22,873 bases of DNA from CAZEFK01 sp964511405 (GCA_964511405.1 CAZEFK010000121.1:1-22873), one strand, 5' to 3'; positions 7,317-15,160 are shown, counted from the stretch's first letter. Notes: generated by a model not told the origin, from the sequence alone. Program-made: numbers and translations.

Positions 7317-8659
7317 GGGGCCACCGCGGCTTCGACCGGCGCCAGCACGATGCGGTCCGATTCCCCCGGCACCGCCCACGGCCGGCGCACCGCGCCCAAT
7401 TGCTCGGCCACGGCCAGGCCGGCCTGCAGCCCGTCCTCGTGGAAGCCGGCGCCGAAATAGGCGCCGCAGAACCACACGCCGCGCCGGCCCTGCAGCGACC
7501 ACATCAGGCGCTGCGCGGTCAGGGCCGCCGCATCCAGGACCGGATGCTCGTAGACCTCCTCGTGGAGCACCGGGCCGCGCGGCTCCCGGATCGGGTTGAG
7601 CGTGACGAGCAGCGGCTCGGGATCGGGCAGCCGCTGCAGCCGGTTCATCCAATAGGTGACGCAGAGCTGGTCGGCCGCTTCGGCGCGGGCCCGCCGCCCC
7701 AGATAGGTCCAGCTGGACCAGACCGCCCGTCGGCGCGGCATAAGGGCCGGGTCGCGGTGCAGCACCGCGCGGTTGCGGCTGTAGCGGAAGGCGCCCAGCA
7801 CCGCGCGTTCGGCCGGCGTCGGGTCGTCCAGCATGGCCAGCGCCTGGTCGGCATGGGCCGCGATGACCACATGGTCGAAGCGCTCGATCGCGCCGCCGTC
7901 GTCCATGACGCGGACATCACCGGCCCTGGCGGTCACGCGCCGGGCCGCCCGTCCGAGCCTGACGCGGTGCGCATAGAGCCGCGTCAGCCGCTCGACATAG
8001 GCCCGGCTGCCGCCCGCCACGGTGCGCCAGACCGGGCGTCCGGTGACCTTGAGCAGCCCGTGGTTGTCGCAGAAGCGGATGAAGGCCGCGGCCGGGTGGT
8101 CGAGCAGGGTGCGGGCGGGCGCCGACCAGATCGCCGCCGCCATGGGCAGCAGGTGGTCGTCCTGGAAGGCGCGGCCATAGCCTTCGCGCGCCAGGTAGTC
8201 GCCCAGCGACAACAGGCCGAGCGCCCCGGCATGGCCCGACGCGGTCGCATAGAACCGCCGGATGTCGCGCAGCATCGACCAGAAGCGGGGCCGGACCAAG
8301 TTGCGCCGCTGGGCGAATAGGCCGCGCAGGTCGGTGCCGGCATATTCCAGGGCGCCGTCGTCCAGCGACACCGCAAACGACATCTCCGAGGCTTTGGTCG
8401 CGACCTCCAGATGGTCGAACAGCGCGGTCAGGTTGGGATATGTCGCCTCGTTATAGACGATGAAGCCGGTGTCGACCGACAGCGGGCCGGCCGCGGAGTC
8501 GACCCGCACGCTGTTGCTGTGGCCGCCCAGCCGGCCGGCGCGCTCATAGACCGTCACCCGGTGTCGCGGGCTCAGCAGCCACGCCGCGGCCATGCCGGCG
8601 ATGCCGGTGCCGATGATCGCGATATCGAGCGGTCGGTCGGAGGTCGAGGGGGCCATCAT
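7313..8659 (-). CDS. FAD-dependent oxidoreductase (COG2907, amine-oxidase-like)
   Basis: A 448-residue flavoprotein. The FAD-binding Rossmann motif IIGTGIAGMAAAWLL starts at residue 15, followed by the second dinucleotide signature VYERAGRLGGHSNSV and the substrate-domain block VDTGFIVYNEATYPNL. Near the end, GVWFCGAYFGAGFHEDGLQAG closes the FAD site. The family is related to fatty-acid and carotenoid desaturases/oxidoreductases and probably works on acyl chains modified by the neighbouring methyltransferases (inference). I chose the ATG at 8659 (8656 is also possible) because the predicted promoter places the transcript start at about 8660, making the mRNA leaderless. A start at 8686 would lie upstream of it. 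Confidence 0.88.
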   Translation of the reverse strand: MMAPSTSDRPLDIAIIGTGIAGMAAAWLLSPRHRVTVYERAGRLGGHSNSVRVDSAAGPLSVDTGFIVYNEATYPNLTALFDHLEVATKASEMSFAVSLDDGALEYAGTDLRGLFAQRRNLVRPRFWSMLRDIRRFYATASGHAGALGLLSLGDYLAREGYGRAFQDDHLLPMAAAIWSAPARTLLDHPAAAFIRFCDNHGLLKVTGRPVWRTVAGGSRAYVERLTRLYAHRVRLGRAARRVTARAGDVRVMDDGGAIERFDHVVIAAHADQALAMLDDPTPAERAVLGAFRYSRNRAVLHRDPALMPRRRAVWSSWTYLGRRARAEAADQLCVTYWMNRLQRLPDPEPLLVTLNPIREPRGPVLHEEVYEHPVLDAAALTAQRLMWSLQGRRGVWFCGAYFGAGFHEDGLQAGLAVAEQLGAVRRPWAVPGESDRIVLAPVEAAVAP

Positions 8660-8667
8660 GGTTTCGG

Positions 8668-8696
8668 TGCTACGTTGGGCTGCCATACCCGGATCA
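8668..8696 (-). promoter_or_regulatory. RpoE/ChrR-type ECF sigma promoter, leftward operon
   Basis: On the minus strand, TGATCC (8691-8696), 18 bp, then TAGCA (8668-8672). The consensus I recall for the singlet-oxygen sigma factor of Rhodobacter sphaeroides is TGATCC-N18-TAAGA, with TGATC and TA best conserved. The predicted start at about 8660 abuts the ATG at 8659. Confidence 0.6.
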
Positions 8697-8708
8697 GTCT
8701 AGGGTAAT

Positions 8709-8737
8709 TGATCCATGTGGCATCCGATCGCGTATGG
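8709..8737 (+). promoter_or_regulatory. RpoE/ChrR-type ECF sigma promoter, rightward operon
   Basis: TGATCC (8709-8714), 18 bp, then TATGG (8733-8737): the same -35 and spacing as the leftward promoter, 12 bp away back to back. The predicted start is near 8743-8745. An 8-codon frame (ATG 8745 to TGA 8769-8771) begins there and overlaps the hydrolase start at 8762, so a tiny leader peptide is possible but unproven. Confidence 0.6.
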
Positions 8738-8761
8738 GAGGGGCATGATCTCGGTTCCGCC

Positions 8762-9643
8762 ATGGCCCTGATTGCGGTCGGCCGCCTGCGTGCGCTGCTG
8801 GGGCTGGCGGTGCTGGCGCCGCTGCCGGCCTGCTCCGCGACCGATGTGCTGAACGGCATGGCGCCGCGGGCCGGCATCGATGTCAGGCGCGACGTCGCCT
8901 ATGGCGCCGAGCCGCGGCAGCGCCTGGACGTCTACGCCCCGGCCGCCGCGGCCGGCGCGCCTGTCGTGGTGTTCTTCTATGGCGGCGGCTGGGAGAGCGG
9001 CGACAAGGCCGATTATGAATTCGTCGCGGCGGCCCTGGCCGCCCGCGGCATCGTCGCGGTCGTGCCGGATTACCGCCTCTACCCGACGGTGCGCTATCCC
9101 GCGTTCCTGGAGGACGGCGCCCGCGCCGTGGCCTGGGCGCACGCCCAGGCCCGCGCCCTCGGCGGCGACCCGTCGCGGCTGGTGCTGGCCGGCCACTCGG
9201 CCGGCGCCTACATTGCCGCCATGCTGACCCTCGACTGCCGCTGGCTCGCCGAGGCCGGGCTCGACATCCGCGCGACCGTGGCGGGCATGATCGGGATCGC
9301 CGGGCCCTACGATTTCCTGCCGCTGCACAGTCCGACCCTGAAGGCGATCTTCGGGCCGCCCGAGACGCTGCCCGAAACCCAGCCGATCCACTATGTCGAC
9401 GGCACGGCGCCGCCGATGCTGCTGGTCACGGGCACCGGCGACGATACCGTCGATCCCGGCAACAGCGCGCGGCTGGCGGCGCGGATCCGCGAGGCCGGCG
9501 GCACCGCCGAGGTCGTCTCCTATCCCGGCGTCGGCCATCGCGCGATCATCGGAGCGGTGGCCTGGCCGCTGCGCTTCCTGGCGCCGACCCTGGCCGACCT
9601 GGTCCGCTTTGCCGTCGCCGCGCGGCCGGTGCCGGCCTCGTGA
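8762..9643 (+). CDS. Alpha/beta-hydrolase lipoprotein, carboxylesterase-like
   Basis: A 293-residue predicted lipoprotein. A short signal peptide ends in the lipobox LPAC (Cys24). The hydrolase core shows the oxyanion motif FFYGGGW (71-77), the nucleophile elbow GHSAG (Ser146), an acid in TGDDTVDP (Asp228 or Asp231) and His259 in GVGH. This is the esterase/lipase family related to BD-FAE and the HSL-type enzymes. The ATG at 8762 gives a proper lipoprotein signal; no strong ribosome binding site is seen within the predicted short leader. It is first in the rightward lipid operon; acting on membrane acyl esters is an inference. Its stop overlaps the next start as GTGA. Confidence 0.85.
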   Translation: MALIAVGRLRALLGLAVLAPLPACSATDVLNGMAPRAGIDVRRDVAYGAEPRQRLDVYAPAAAAGAPVVVFFYGGGWESGDKADYEFVAAALAARGIVAVVPDYRLYPTVRYPAFLEDGARAVAWAHAQARALGGDPSRLVLAGHSAGAYIAAMLTLDCRWLAEAGLDIRATVAGMIGIAGPYDFLPLHSPTLKAIFGPPETLPETQPIHYVDGTAPPMLLVTGTGDDTVDPGNSARLAARIREAGGTAEVVSYPGVGHRAIIGAVAWPLRFLAPTLADLVRFAVAARPVPAS

Positions 9644-10428
9644 GCCCCGCGGCGGTCGTCGCGGTCGCGGCCGGGCTGGCTGCGATCATGGCGCTGGCCT
9701 GGGCGGTGCAGCGCCGGACCGGCAATTCCGGCTGGGCGGATGCCGCCTGGTCGTTCGCCACCGGGCTGGGGGGGGCTGCCCTGGCCTTGGCCTCGGGCCC
9801 GTCGATGGCCCGCCGGTTGCTGGTCGCCGGATTGGTGCTGCTGTGGGCGCTCCGGCTCGGCGCGCATATTGCGGCGCGCACGGGCGGCGGCGCCGAGGAC
9901 GCGCGCTATGCCCAGCTGCGCCGCGACTGGGGCGCGGATTTCCAGCGCCGGCTGTTCTGGTTCCTGCAGATCCAGGCGGCTGCGGCGCTGCTACTGGTGC
10001 TGTCGATCGGCCTGGCCGCGGCGGCGCCGTTTCCCGGGCTGCGGCTCCAGGACGGGCTGGGCGCGGCGATGCTGCTGGCGGCGATCGGCGGCGAGGGCGT
10101 CGCCGACCGCCAGCTCGCCCGCTTCCGCGCCGATCCCGCCAACCGCGGCCGGGTGTGCGATACCGGCCTGTGGCGCTGGTCGCGCCACCCCAATTACTTT
10201 TTCGAATGGCTGGGCTGGGTGGCCTATCCGGTGATCGCGATCGGTCCCGGCCATCGGTGGGGCTGGGCGGCCCTCGGCGGCCCGATCTTCATGTATTGGC
10301 TGCTGGTCCATGTCTCGGGCATCCCGCCGCTGGAAGCGCACATGGCGCGCTCGCGCGGTACAGCCTTCGCCGCGTACAAGGCGCGCACCTCGGCCTTCCT
10401 TCCCCTGCCGCCGCGGAGCCGGCCATGA
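9640..10428 (+). CDS. DUF1295 family membrane protein (steroid 5-alpha-reductase-like fold)
   Basis: A 262-residue integral membrane protein with about six to seven hydrophobic segments. Diagnostic motifs lie at the C-terminal end: GLWRWSRHPNYFFEWLGW (around 180-197), then SGIPPLEAHMARSRG and FAAYKARTSAFLP. These place it in DUF1295, related to 3-oxo-5-alpha-steroid 4-dehydrogenases and isoprenylcysteine methyltransferases, so a reductase of unsaturated lipids is plausible but unproven. The GTG start at 9640 overlaps the upstream stop by 4 nt and the end overlaps the next ATG by 4 nt. Confidence 0.88.
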   Translation: MSPAAVVAVAAGLAAIMALAWAVQRRTGNSGWADAAWSFATGLGGAALALASGPSMARRLLVAGLVLLWALRLGAHIAARTGGGAEDARYAQLRRDWGADFQRRLFWFLQIQAAAALLLVLSIGLAAAAPFPGLRLQDGLGAAMLLAAIGGEGVADRQLARFRADPANRGRVCDTGLWRWSRHPNYFFEWLGWVAYPVIAIGPGHRWGWAALGGPIFMYWLLVHVSGIPPLEAHMARSRGTAFAAYKARTSAFLPLPPRSRP

Positions 10429-11450
10429 CCCTTGTCGCCACCGCCATCGGCGCCGTCGAGCGTCTGCCCATGCCCGACCGGGCGACCCTGGCCGGCATCG
10501 GATGGCTGGTCGGACGCACCGGCCGGCGGCTGGCCGGCTTCGACGACGCGGCCGAAGCGCAGTTCGCGGCCGACATGGCGGACTGGCCGATCGCCGTGCA
10601 CACGGCGGATGCCAACCAGCAGCATTACGAGCTGCCGCCTGCGTTCTTCGACCTGGTCCTGGGGCCGCGCCGCAAATATTCCTGCTGCCTGTACCCGTCG
10701 GCGACGGCGACCTTGGCCGAGGCCGAGGCGGCGGCCCTGGCCGCCACCGCCGAGCATGCCGGCCTTGCCGACGGCCAGCGCATTTTGGAGCTGGGCTGCG
10801 GCTGGGGCTCGCTGTCACTGTGGATGGCCGAGCGCTTCCCCCATGCCCGGATCACCGCGGTCTCGAATTCCGCCCCGCAGCGCCGGGCGATCCTCGCGCG
10901 CGCGGCCGAGCGCGGGCTGACGCTCGAGGTGGTGACCGCCGACATGAACGCCTTCCAGCCCGAGGGCCGCTTCGACCGGGTGGTCTCGGTCGAGATGTTC
11001 GAGCACATGGCCAACTGGCCGGCGCTGCTGGCCCGCATCCGCGGCTGGCTGGCGCCGGAGGGCCGGCTGTTCGTCCACGTCTTCAGCCACCGCAGCCAGC
11101 CCTACCGCTTCGATCATCGCGATCCGGCCGACTGGATCGCCCGCCATTTCTTCACCGGCGGCGTCATGCCCAGCCACGGCCTGATCCGCCGCTTCGACCG
11201 CCTGTTCGCGGTCGAGGCCGAATGGCGCTGGAGCGGCGGTCACTACCGGCGCACGGCGCTGGACTGGCTGGCCAACTTCGATCGCGAGGGTGATGCCGTG
11301 ACGACCGTCTTGCGGGGCGTGTACGGCACCGACGCGGCGCTGTGGCGGCGGCGCTGGCGCCTGTTCTTCCTGGCCACCGCCGGTCTGTTCGGCCATGCCG
11401 ACGGGGCCGAGTGGGGCGTCAGCCATTATCGGCTGGCGCCGGTCGGGTGA
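10425..11450 (+). CDS. CFA-like SAM-dependent methyltransferase (second paralogue)
   Basis: A 341-residue methyltransferase of the CFA/coclaurine N-methyltransferase superfamily. Motifs are QQHYELPPAFFDLVLG (65), RKYSCCLYP (83), the SAM motif ILELGCGWGSL (120-130), ITAVSNSAPQ and SVEMFEHM. Compared with the CFA synthase at 5290-6540 it lacks the long N-terminal lipid-binding domain and keeps Cys in the YSC motif. It probably methylates unsaturated acyl chains (inference from context). The ATG at 10425 overlaps the DUF1295 stop, and its own stop overlaps the next GTG, so the operon is translationally coupled throughout. Confidence 0.88.
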   Translation: MTLVATAIGAVERLPMPDRATLAGIGWLVGRTGRRLAGFDDAAEAQFAADMADWPIAVHTADANQQHYELPPAFFDLVLGPRRKYSCCLYPSATATLAEAEAAALAATAEHAGLADGQRILELGCGWGSLSLWMAERFPHARITAVSNSAPQRRAILARAAERGLTLEVVTADMNAFQPEGRFDRVVSVEMFEHMANWPALLARIRGWLAPEGRLFVHVFSHRSQPYRFDHRDPADWIARHFFTGGVMPSHGLIRRFDRLFAVEAEWRWSGGHYRRTALDWLANFDREGDAVTTVLRGVYGTDAALWRRRWRLFFLATAGLFGHADGAEWGVSHYRLAPVG

Positions 11451-12001
11451 CCTGGCTGGCGCGGCTGCGGCGCTACGCCGCCGGCGCCGACGCGCAGGTG
11501 GCGGCGGCCAATACCGTGGCCCTGGTGATCGTCGGCAACCAGCCTTTCTATCCGCTCTACGTCTATGCCCTGGTCGGCGATGCGGCGTGGCCGACGCTGC
11601 TGACGTTTCTGTCGACGCCGTTCTTCGCCGCGGTGCCGGCGGTGGCGCGCCGACGCTCCCTGGCCGGCCGCGCCCTGCTGCCGCTCGCGGGCATCGGCAA
11701 CACGCTGCTGTGCGCCAAGGTGCTGGGGCCGGCCTCGGGGGTCGAGGCCTTCCTGCTGCCCTGCCTGGCCCTGCCGATGCTGCTGTTCAGCCGGGCCGAG
11801 CGGCGCATCGCGGTGGCGTTCGCGGTCCTGCCGCCCGCCCTGTATCTGCTGCTGCACGGCCGCTACGGCGCGCCGCTGCATGCCTATGCGCCGGACGAGG
11901 CGGCGGCGCTCGTTCGGCTGCACGGTGTCAGCGTGGCGTGCCTGATGGGCCTGCTTGGCCTTCTGGCCCTGCGCCGGATCAGTTCCCGATCCGGCGGCTG
12001 A
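11447..12001 (+). CDS. Hypothetical integral membrane protein
   Basis: A 184-residue protein starting with GTG at 11447, overlapping the methyltransferase stop as GTGA. It has about five hydrophobic segments (around 22-45, 50-68, 77-95, 98-115 and a last one near 165-178). Distinctive sequence: VGNQPFYPLYVYALVG, AGIGNTLLCAKVLGPASGVE and FLLPCLALPMLLFSR. It has no catalytic motif I recognise. The pattern reminds me of membrane input domains of some bacterial nucleotide cyclases, but no output domain follows. Its place at the end of the operon suggests a role in the lipid response. Confidence 0.75.
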   Translation: MTWLARLRRYAAGADAQVAAANTVALVIVGNQPFYPLYVYALVGDAAWPTLLTFLSTPFFAAVPAVARRRSLAGRALLPLAGIGNTLLCAKVLGPASGVEAFLLPCLALPMLLFSRAERRIAVAFAVLPPALYLLLHGRYGAPLHAYAPDEAAALVRLHGVSVACLMGLLGLLALRRISSRSGG

Positions 12002-12019
12002 CCGCACCGGATCGGTCAG
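11998..12019. terminator. Stem-loop between convergent genes
   Basis: CTGACCG (11998-12004) pairs perfectly with CGGTCAG (12013-12019) around an 8-base loop. The stops of both convergent genes lie in the two arms. There is no T run, so it would be at best a weak or assisted bidirectional terminator. Confidence 0.35.
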
Positions 12020-12948
12020 AACGCGACCTGGTCGGCGCCCTTCAAGGACAGGATCTGCCGCGCCTCGGCCGGGGTCGCGACCGCCAGGCCCAGCCCCTCG
12101 ATGATCTGGCGGGCGGCGCGGACCTGCTCGGCGTTGGACTGGGCCAGGCGCCCGGGGCCGCACCACAGCGAATCCTCCAGCCCGACCCGGACGTTGCCGC
12201 CCATGGCCGCGGCCTGGGCGGCGATCGGCAGCTGGTTGCGGCCGGCGCCCAGCACCGACCACTTGTAGTCGCGGCCGAACAGGCGGTCGGCGGTGCGCTT
12301 CATGTGCAGCACGTCCTCGGGATGGGCGCCGATGCCGCCCAGGATGCCGAACACCGTCTGCACGAACAGCGGCGGCCGGACCAGGCCACGCTCCAGGAAA
12401 TGCGCCAGGTTGTAGAGGTGGGCGGTGTCGTAGCACTCGAACTCGAAGCGCGTGCCGGCGTCGCGCAGGGTCTCCAGGACATATTCGATGTCCTTGAAGC
12501 TGTTGCGGAACACCAGGTCGCGCGAGGCTTCCAGGGCCTGGCGCTCCCAGTCGTGCTTGAACGTCTTGTAGCGGTTCAGCATCGGGAACAGGCCGAAATT
12601 CATCGAGCCCATGTTCAGCGACGCGACTTCGGGCTTGAACACCGCGGCCGGCCGCACCCGCTCGGCGACGGTCATGAAGGGGGCGCCGCCGGTGGTCAGG
12701 TTGATCACGGCGTCGGTCGCCTGCTTGATCCGCGGCAGGAAGCGCTGGAACGCCTCCGGCGACTGGTCGGGCTTGCCGGTCTCGGGATCGCGGGCGTGCA
12801 GGTGGACGATCGCCGCCCCGGCCTCGGCGGCGCCGATCGCGGCCTCGGCGATCTCGGTCGGGGTCACCGGCAGGTGGGGCGACATCGACGGCGTGTGGAT
12901 CGCGCCGGTGACGGCGCAGGTGATGATCACCTTGGAGCTGCTGGCCAT
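12016..12948 (-). CDS. BKACE family beta-keto acid cleavage enzyme (3-keto-5-aminohexanoate cleavage-like)
   Basis: A 310-residue zinc enzyme of the BKACE family (formerly DUF849), which condenses a beta-keto acid with acetyl-CoA to give acetoacetate and a new CoA thioester. The metal-binding VHLHARD has His49 and His51. Other family blocks are INLTTGG, the GGIGAHPEDVLHMKRTADRLF segment and GLEDSLW with the conserved Glu. Near the end is SNAEQV. The ATG at 12948 is preceded by GGAG at a normal distance; a longer start at 13038 would add a low-quality extension. BKACE members use many keto acids, and nothing adjacent fixes the substrate here. Confidence 0.9.
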   Translation of the reverse strand: MASSSKVIITCAVTGAIHTPSMSPHLPVTPTEIAEAAIGAAEAGAAIVHLHARDPETGKPDQSPEAFQRFLPRIKQATDAVINLTTGGAPFMTVAERVRPAAVFKPEVASLNMGSMNFGLFPMLNRYKTFKHDWERQALEASRDLVFRNSFKDIEYVLETLRDAGTRFEFECYDTAHLYNLAHFLERGLVRPPLFVQTVFGILGGIGAHPEDVLHMKRTADRLFGRDYKWSVLGAGRNQLPIAAQAAAMGGNVRVGLEDSLWCGPGRLAQSNAEQVRAARQIIEGLGLAVATPAEARQILSLKGADQVAF

Positions 12949-13068
12949 GGGGTCTCCGCCCGGTCCGGTTTGTCTAGGCCGGCTGCCGGATGCGGCGGGC
13001 TGCGGCCGTTCGCTAAGCTTCGCGCAATCCGCGCTCACGGGCGAGCGCCAAGACGGACGGGGGGGACG

Positions 13069-14718
13069 ATGCTTCGCTATTTGACCGTGCTGCTGGCGCT
13101 GGCTGCGCTGGCGTCGCCGGCCCGCGCCGCCGACTGCGCGGCGCCGGCCTGGGCACCGATGCCGCCGCTCGGCTACGTCATCGGCTCATGCAGCGACAAC
13201 ACCTGGGCGCAACTGGAGCTGCCGCTGCCCGAGGGGGCCCGGACGGTCGCCGGCCATCGCAGCACGGTGACCTACCAGCTCGAGGACGAGGCCAAGAACC
13301 TGTCGGCCGCCGACGCGCGCGACCACTACATCGCCCAGGGCCGCAAATCAGGCGCGCAGCTCATGACCGCCCCCGACGACAATGACGCCCTGTTCAGCGC
13401 CAAGGCCAAGGATGGCGGCGAGGCCTGGTACCTGTACGAGCACGGTTCGGGCAATGCGGACACGACCGCGTCCTTCACCCTGACCACGCTGCAGGTGGCG
13501 CCGTTGGCGCAGGAGGTGGCCGCGCGGCCGATGGCCGGGCCGCTGGACGTCACGTCCAAGGCCTGCGCGGATCCGCCATGGCTGGTCAAGCAGTTCGCCT
13601 ATTTCCAGCGGTCGCGCTGCGAGAAGAAGGGCTGGGATTCGTTGTCGGTCGACCTGGTCGACGGGCCGCGCCAGCTCGAGGGGAGCCGGCTGACGGTGGC
13701 CTACGAGCTGACGGACGAGGCGAAGAACCCGGTGGCCCTGGCGGTCGGGCAGAATGTTGTCCAGGCGCTGCAGGCGGCCGGCGCCAAGCTCGTCTCCGAC
13801 CCGGAGCGGATCGGCGACGGGGCCGTGCTGTCGGCGGGCAATACCTGGTTCATCTACGTGCACGGCTCCGGCAACAGCGAATCCACCATCACCTACGGCC
13901 TGACCACCTTGGTCGAGACGCCGTTCCCCCAGGCGGTCGAGGCGCGCGCAATGCCGCCCGAGGGGCTGCAGGCGCCCGGCAGGACCTGCGGGAACCCGCC
14001 CTGGGTGGTCCGGCAGTTCGACTATTTTCGTCCCGACCGGTGCGACTGGCGCGACTTCGATTCAGTCACCCTCGACCTGCCCGAGGGCGAGCGCACGATC
14101 GCCGGCCGCGTCCTGGCGACCACCTTCACGCTCGGCGACGAGGTGCGCGACCCGACCGCGCTCTATGTCGCCCGCAACTGGCTGAACGCCCTGCCGGCGA
14201 CGGGCGGCAGCATCGTCTCCAAGCCCGACGACACGCACACGATCATCGCCACCGCCAGCGCCGGCGGCGCCGAGTACTGGTTCATCTACGAGCACGGCTC
14301 GGGCAACGACCAGTCGACGATCAGCTATACCCTGACCACGATCCAGGTCGGCGGCCCGCCGCCCAAGGCCTGCACGATCGAGGTCTATGGCGTGACCTTC
14401 GACTTCGACAAGGCAACCCTCAAGCCCGAGTCCGAGCCGGTGCTGACCCAGGTGCTGGGCCTGTTCACCGGCGATGGCGGCTTCGCGGCGGAGATCGGCG
14501 GCCACACCGACAATGTCGGGGCCGCCGCCTACAACCTGAAGCTCTCGGACGCGCGCGCCGCGGCCGTGAAGGCGTGGCTGGTCGGCCATGGGGTGGCGGC
14601 GGCGCGGGTCAGCGCCAAGGGCTATGGCGACACCAAGCCGCTGGTGCCGAACAGCAGCGACGAGAACCGCGCCAAGAACCGCCGGGTCGAGCTGAAGCGG
14701 CCGCGCTGCACCGGCTGA
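13069..14718 (+). CDS. OmpA-family protein with three N-terminal repeat domains
   Basis: A 549-residue exported protein. The signal peptide is MLRYLTVLLALAALASPARA. Three homologous domains follow (about 25-160, 165-300 and 305-430), each with a TLDLPEG-like strand, an EL.DEA/E.R.. block and the signature Y-E/V-HGSGN at 123, 263 and 407, so the period is 140-144 residues. An OmpA C-terminal domain (435-545) ends the protein: VTFDFDKATLKPES, GGHTDNVG, LSDARAAAVKAWL and NRRVELKR. That domain binds peptidoglycan, so the protein sits in the periplasm or outer membrane. The ATG follows a G-rich ribosome-binding stretch. The role of the repeat domains is unknown. Confidence 0.85.
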   Translation: MLRYLTVLLALAALASPARAADCAAPAWAPMPPLGYVIGSCSDNTWAQLELPLPEGARTVAGHRSTVTYQLEDEAKNLSAADARDHYIAQGRKSGAQLMTAPDDNDALFSAKAKDGGEAWYLYEHGSGNADTTASFTLTTLQVAPLAQEVAARPMAGPLDVTSKACADPPWLVKQFAYFQRSRCEKKGWDSLSVDLVDGPRQLEGSRLTVAYELTDEAKNPVALAVGQNVVQALQAAGAKLVSDPERIGDGAVLSAGNTWFIYVHGSGNSESTITYGLTTLVETPFPQAVEARAMPPEGLQAPGRTCGNPPWVVRQFDYFRPDRCDWRDFDSVTLDLPEGERTIAGRVLATTFTLGDEVRDPTALYVARNWLNALPATGGSIVSKPDDTHTIIATASAGGAEYWFIYEHGSGNDQSTISYTLTTIQVGGPPPKACTIEVYGVTFDFDKATLKPESEPVLTQVLGLFTGDGGFAAEIGGHTDNVGAAAYNLKLSDARAAAVKAWLVGHGVAAARVSAKGYGDTKPLVPNSSDENRAKNRRVELKRPRCTG

Positions 14719-14722
14719 TGGA

Positions 14723-15124
14723 TCAGGGTCGGGGCACCCGGCGCGTCACCAGGCTGCCGACGGTCGCCGCCACGCAGGTCAGGGCGGTGCCCCAGGCCAG
14801 GTCGGCCAAGGTCAGCGCCGTCGTCCAGTTGCGCAAGGTCGCCTGGTTGGTCAGGTCGTAGGTGGCGTAGGCGACCAGGCCGAACAGCGCGCCCTTGGCG
14901 GCGGTCGCGCCCGTCCGGCCGGGGACCACGCACAGCGCCAGCACGCCGGCGACATACAGCAGATAGAACAGGACGGCCGGGACCAGCCGCGGCTCGGCCG
15001 CCAGCAGGTCGCCCAGGACCGGCCGATAGAGCCTGGGGCCCATCTGGGTCAGCCACACGGTGTCGAGGCCGAGCATGGTGACCAGGGCCGCGCCATAGGC
15101 GGCCAGCCAGCGCAGGGCGGTCAT
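14723..15124 (-). CDS. DUF2177 family membrane protein
   Basis: A 133-residue membrane protein with four hydrophobic segments. It shows the family motifs LGLDTVWLT, VPAVLFYLLYVAGVLALCVVPG and LFGLVAYATYDLTNQATLRNW, then a last membrane segment containing LADLAWGTALT. Function is unknown. I prefer the ATG at 15124, which starts the first membrane helix directly; the extension to 15214 is proline/glycine-rich. It converges with the OmpA gene with only 4 bases between stops. Confidence 0.9.
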   Translation of the reverse strand: MTALRWLAAYGAALVTMLGLDTVWLTQMGPRLYRPVLGDLLAAEPRLVPAVLFYLLYVAGVLALCVVPGRTGATAAKGALFGLVAYATYDLTNQATLRNWTTALTLADLAWGTALTCVAATVGSLVTRRVPRP

Positions 15125-15142
15125 CCGCGGGCGACCGCCAGT

Positions 15143-15160
15143 GCCGATCCCGGGATCGGC
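15143..15160. promoter_or_regulatory. 18-bp perfect palindrome upstream of the DUF2177 gene
   Basis: GCCGATCC-CG-GGATCGGC is an uninterrupted perfect palindrome 19 bases upstream of the DUF2177 start and 70 bases past the HicB stop. It could be an operator, or a hairpin ending the HicB message. There is no T run. Confidence 0.35.

Noticed and set aside
9393..10424. N-terminal 344-codon extension of the second methyltransferase frame
   Set aside because: It overlaps the hydrolase and DUF1295 genes and has compositionally biased sequence; the ATG at 10425 overlaps the DUF1295 stop as expected.
11395..13068. Long upstream extension of the OmpA frame
   Set aside because: It is out of frame with the membrane protein and antisense to the BKACE gene; a clean signal peptide starts at 13069.
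13326..14589. Minus-strand frames inside the OmpA gene
   Set aside because: They are antisense shadows of three well-conserved repeat domains.
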